The notes under the pieces were generated by a model. The model was not told the DNA's origin, searched no databases, and was given only the letters and a program-made list of their open reading frames with translations. A stretch of 7,597 nucleotides of DNA from Acidobacteriaceae bacterium. Lineage in GTDB: Bacteria > Acidobacteriota > Terriglobia > Terriglobales > Acidobacteriaceae. The stretch spans positions 1 to 7,597 of the forward strand of contig PMMJ01000327.1 of the NCBI GenBank assembly GCA_003162255.1. The letters are read 5' to 3'. Positions 6,111 to 7,597 of this stretch are shown in pieces; position 1 is the stretch's first letter; each line of letters starts with the position of its first letter. A program made the position numbers and the translations under genes.

Positions 6111-7370
6111 CTAGCCGCCCGCCTCATGGCGCAAGGCTTCGATGGGATCAATCGCGGCGGCGCGGCGGGCCGGATACACGGCCGAAAGGATGGCGATGGT
6201 TCCGAGAACTGCCATGGCCACCATTCCCGTCTGCCATGTCGGCAGCAGGCCGGCGAAGAACTCCGGCATCGGCAGCAGATTGACCAGCGCGCATAGGCCG
6301 AATGCGACTAGCAGACCGGCGCCGCCGCTGACCAGCGCGACGATGACTGCTTCCAGGAAGAACTGCCGCATTATGCTGTGCGCCGGAGCGCCGATGGCTT
6401 TGCGGACTCCGATCTCGCGGGTGCGTTCGCGAACCGCGACCAGCATCACATTCATGACGCCGAGGCCGCCAAGGAACAAAGTTACGATGCCTACCGCTCC
6501 CAGAAAGTACTTCATGCCGTCGGTCATGGTGCGAAAGGCTTTTGCTTCCTGGATAGTGTCCCAGATGGGGCAGGCTTCTTTATCGCTGGGATCGAAGTCA
6601 TGCAATCTTCCCAACACCCGTCTGATTTCTCCCTTGCAAGCTTCGTGGTGCTCGACCGAGCGCGGGACGACCAGCAATTGGTCGAAAGTCTGGGACGTGC
6701 CCGGAGGCTTGTCGGGAAAGTCGCGCCGCATGGCAGAGAAAGGGATGAAGATCTTGTTGATGTCCCACCCGTCATAACTGGAGTCCTGCTTCTTGGACGA
6801 CATCACGCCGACCACGGTGAAGGGGATGTCGTTGAGGTAGACGAACTGCCCGACGGCGGGACGGCTGCCGAACAACTGCTTCTTCGCGTCGGAACCGAGG
6901 AAGGCCACGCGCCGGCTTTCGCTGATGTCATCTTGATCGTAGAAGCGGCCCTCGCTGACGCCGAGGCTGCGAATCTCGGCAAACTCCGGGGTCGAGCCGG
7001 TGACCGTGAACGCGGCCGCATTGTAAGCTGTGTGTGAACGCACCGTGTCCTGTTCAAGCTCCGGGATCGCATACTGACAATCGCTGGCTTCTTCCTGGAT
7101 ATGAGGAAGATCGGAATCGACCCAATGCACCAAGCGGCCTGCCCGCATACCGCCAGCCTGCAGGCTAGTGCGGCCATGGAAGACAATCATCAGGTCGCGG
7201 CCCAGAGTCTCGGCCTGCTTGGCCTGGCCGACGCGCAGGCCCTCGCCGGCGGCGACCATCAGGACGATCGAGACCACCCCCCAGGTAATCCCGAACATGG
7301 TCAGCAGTGTACGCACTCGGTGCGCCCAGAGTGTCCGGAAAACGTCCTGGATGAGATCGCGAAATGACAT
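6111..7370 (-). CDS. MacB/FtsX-type ABC transporter permease (first of pair)
   Basis: A 419-aa paralogue-like partner of the next gene with the same architecture: TM1 about 21-43 (TLLTMFGITWGVVSIVLMVA), MacB_PCD-like domain about 44-283, TM2 about 287-312, TM3 about 335-363, TM4 about 380-402, with the FtsX loop RERTREIGVRKAIGA (314-328) and the C-terminal DPIEALRHE. The core domain has FLGSDAKKQLFGSRPAVGQ and IPFTVVGVMSSKK, parallel to the second permease but clearly diverged, so a heterodimer is plausible. ATG 7370 was chosen because MSFRDLIQDVFRTLWAHRVR is the family's N-terminus. The frame stays open upstream to the window edge, but those 75 codons have no permease or ATPase features. No good Shine-Dalgarno precedes the ATG. 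It is first in the visible unit, followed after 1 bp by the second permease. The ATPase (MacB/LolD type) and adaptor it would need are not in the window. Confidence 0.95.
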   Translation of the reverse strand: MSFRDLIQDVFRTLWAHRVRTLLTMFGITWGVVSIVLMVAAGEGLRVGQAKQAETLGRDLMIVFHGRTSLQAGGMRAGRLVHWVDSDLPHIQEEASDCQYAIPELEQDTVRSHTAYNAAAFTVTGSTPEFAEIRSLGVSEGRFYDQDDISESRRVAFLGSDAKKQLFGSRPAVGQFVYLNDIPFTVVGVMSSKKQDSSYDGWDINKIFIPFSAMRRDFPDKPPGTSQTFDQLLVVPRSVEHHEACKGEIRRVLGRLHDFDPSDKEACPIWDTIQEAKAFRTMTDGMKYFLGAVGIVTLFLGGLGVMNVMLVAVRERTREIGVRKAIGAPAHSIMRQFFLEAVIVALVSGGAGLLVAFGLCALVNLLPMPEFFAGLLPTWQTGMVAMAVLGTIAILSAVYPARRAAAIDPIEALRHEAGG

Positions 7371-7408
7371 CTTAAGGTTCGACGCGCCTTGACCGGAAAT
7401 GAAAGCGC

Positions 7409-7420
7409 GGACGCGCGTCC
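7409..7420. promoter_or_regulatory. 12-bp perfect palindrome in the permease leader
   Basis: GGACGCGCGTCC is exactly self-complementary. It lies about 9 bp downstream of the candidate -10 element, where the transcript would begin, and 38 bp before the ATG. It could be an operator for a dimeric repressor or a small 5' hairpin (GGAC/GUCC stem, GCGC loop). In GC-rich DNA a 12-mer palindrome can occur by chance. Confidence 0.3.
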
Positions 7421-7428
7421 TGTTTTGA

Positions 7429-7456
7429 TATACGTAAGCAGGAGGGGTCTGGTTCC
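7429..7456 (-). promoter_or_regulatory. Candidate ECF-type promoter for the permease operon
   Basis: Read on the minus strand, GGAACC (7456-7451) is followed after exactly 16 bp by CGTATA (7434-7429). A GGAAC-type -35 with a CGT-type -10 at 16-17 bp is the usual layout of promoters read by ECF sigma factors. Transcription would begin near 7421 and give a leader of about 50 nt before ATG 7370. The match is by eye; which sigma factor, if any, reads it is unknown. Confidence 0.4.
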
Positions 7457-7597
7457 AGCGACGTTTGTGACAAGCGGCACCTTCAAAGCAAACGCGAAGT
7501 GGTATGTTGGTGCCTGGCCCGATGGATTTCTCATAGTGAAAGTTGAGCAGCCGAGATGACTTCACCGCCAACGTTCGATACTTCAAGCAGCGCTCGG

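Larger units (their letters stand above)
7371..7597. other. Leader region upstream of the permease pair
   Basis: No recognisable gene. It contains an ECF-like promoter candidate and a 12-bp palindrome, listed separately. On the plus strand an ATG at 7556 opens a frame that runs 14 codons to the window end (begins MTSPPTFDTSS) and could be the start of a divergent gene, but too little is visible to support a call. On the minus strand the permease frame is open through the region without protein-like content. Confidence 0.5.

Noticed and set aside
7371..7586. N-terminal extension of the first permease to the window edge
   Set aside because: The extension has no TM segment, signal peptide or ATPase motif, and MSFRDLIQD at 7370 is the usual family start.

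Overview
The window looks like a piece of a chromosome from a GC-rich soil-type bacterium, most likely an Acidobacteriota member (Solibacteres/Bryobacter-like), with Planctomycetes-like lineages as the alternative. The basis is gene style. A PF07638/ECF43-type sigma factor is directly coupled to a large membrane-anchored Ser/Thr kinase with a kinesin-light-chain-like TPR tail, and nearby are a tandem pair of MacB/FtsX permeases and an S9-type peptidase. The assignment is by family resemblance only; no 16S rRNA or other marker is present.

Layout. Positions 1-276 (+) hold the 3' end of an S9 (prolyl oligopeptidase-like) alpha/beta hydrolase. Positions 277-700 are a 424-bp gap with no convincing gene; it holds two perfect 10-bp palindromes and possible promoter elements for the next unit. 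Positions 701-4083 (+) are a two-gene operon: an ECF sigma factor (191 aa) and a 936-aa Ser/Thr kinase whose ATG overlaps the sigma stop codon (ATGA). After a 42-bp convergent gap, everything lies on the minus strand: a CNHC redoxin (4126-4710), a 142-bp gap, and two adjacent MacB-like ABC permease genes (4853-6109 and 6111-7370) separated by 1 bp. Positions 7371-7597 are the leader of the permease unit, with an ECF-like promoter candidate (GGAACC-N16-CGTATA) and a 12-bp perfect palindrome just downstream of it.

How the genes may work together. The sigma factor lacks the acidic DAED-type residues that normally precede LVQE in sigma region 2 and has Ser-Thr-Ala there instead. In the ECF43 group (Vibrio EcfP/PpkT) a threonine in this area is phosphorylated by the partner kinase to allow RNA polymerase binding. 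The co-translated kinase here is therefore probably the activator of the sigma factor, with its TPR tail, predicted outside the membrane, sensing a protein or peptide partner. The permease pair would form a heterodimeric MacB-type export or mechanotransmission complex, but no ATPase or adaptor is visible in the window. Whether the permease unit is a target of an ECF sigma factor is a hypothesis from one promoter-like match.

No tRNA, rRNA, CRISPR array, insertion sequence or attachment site was seen.
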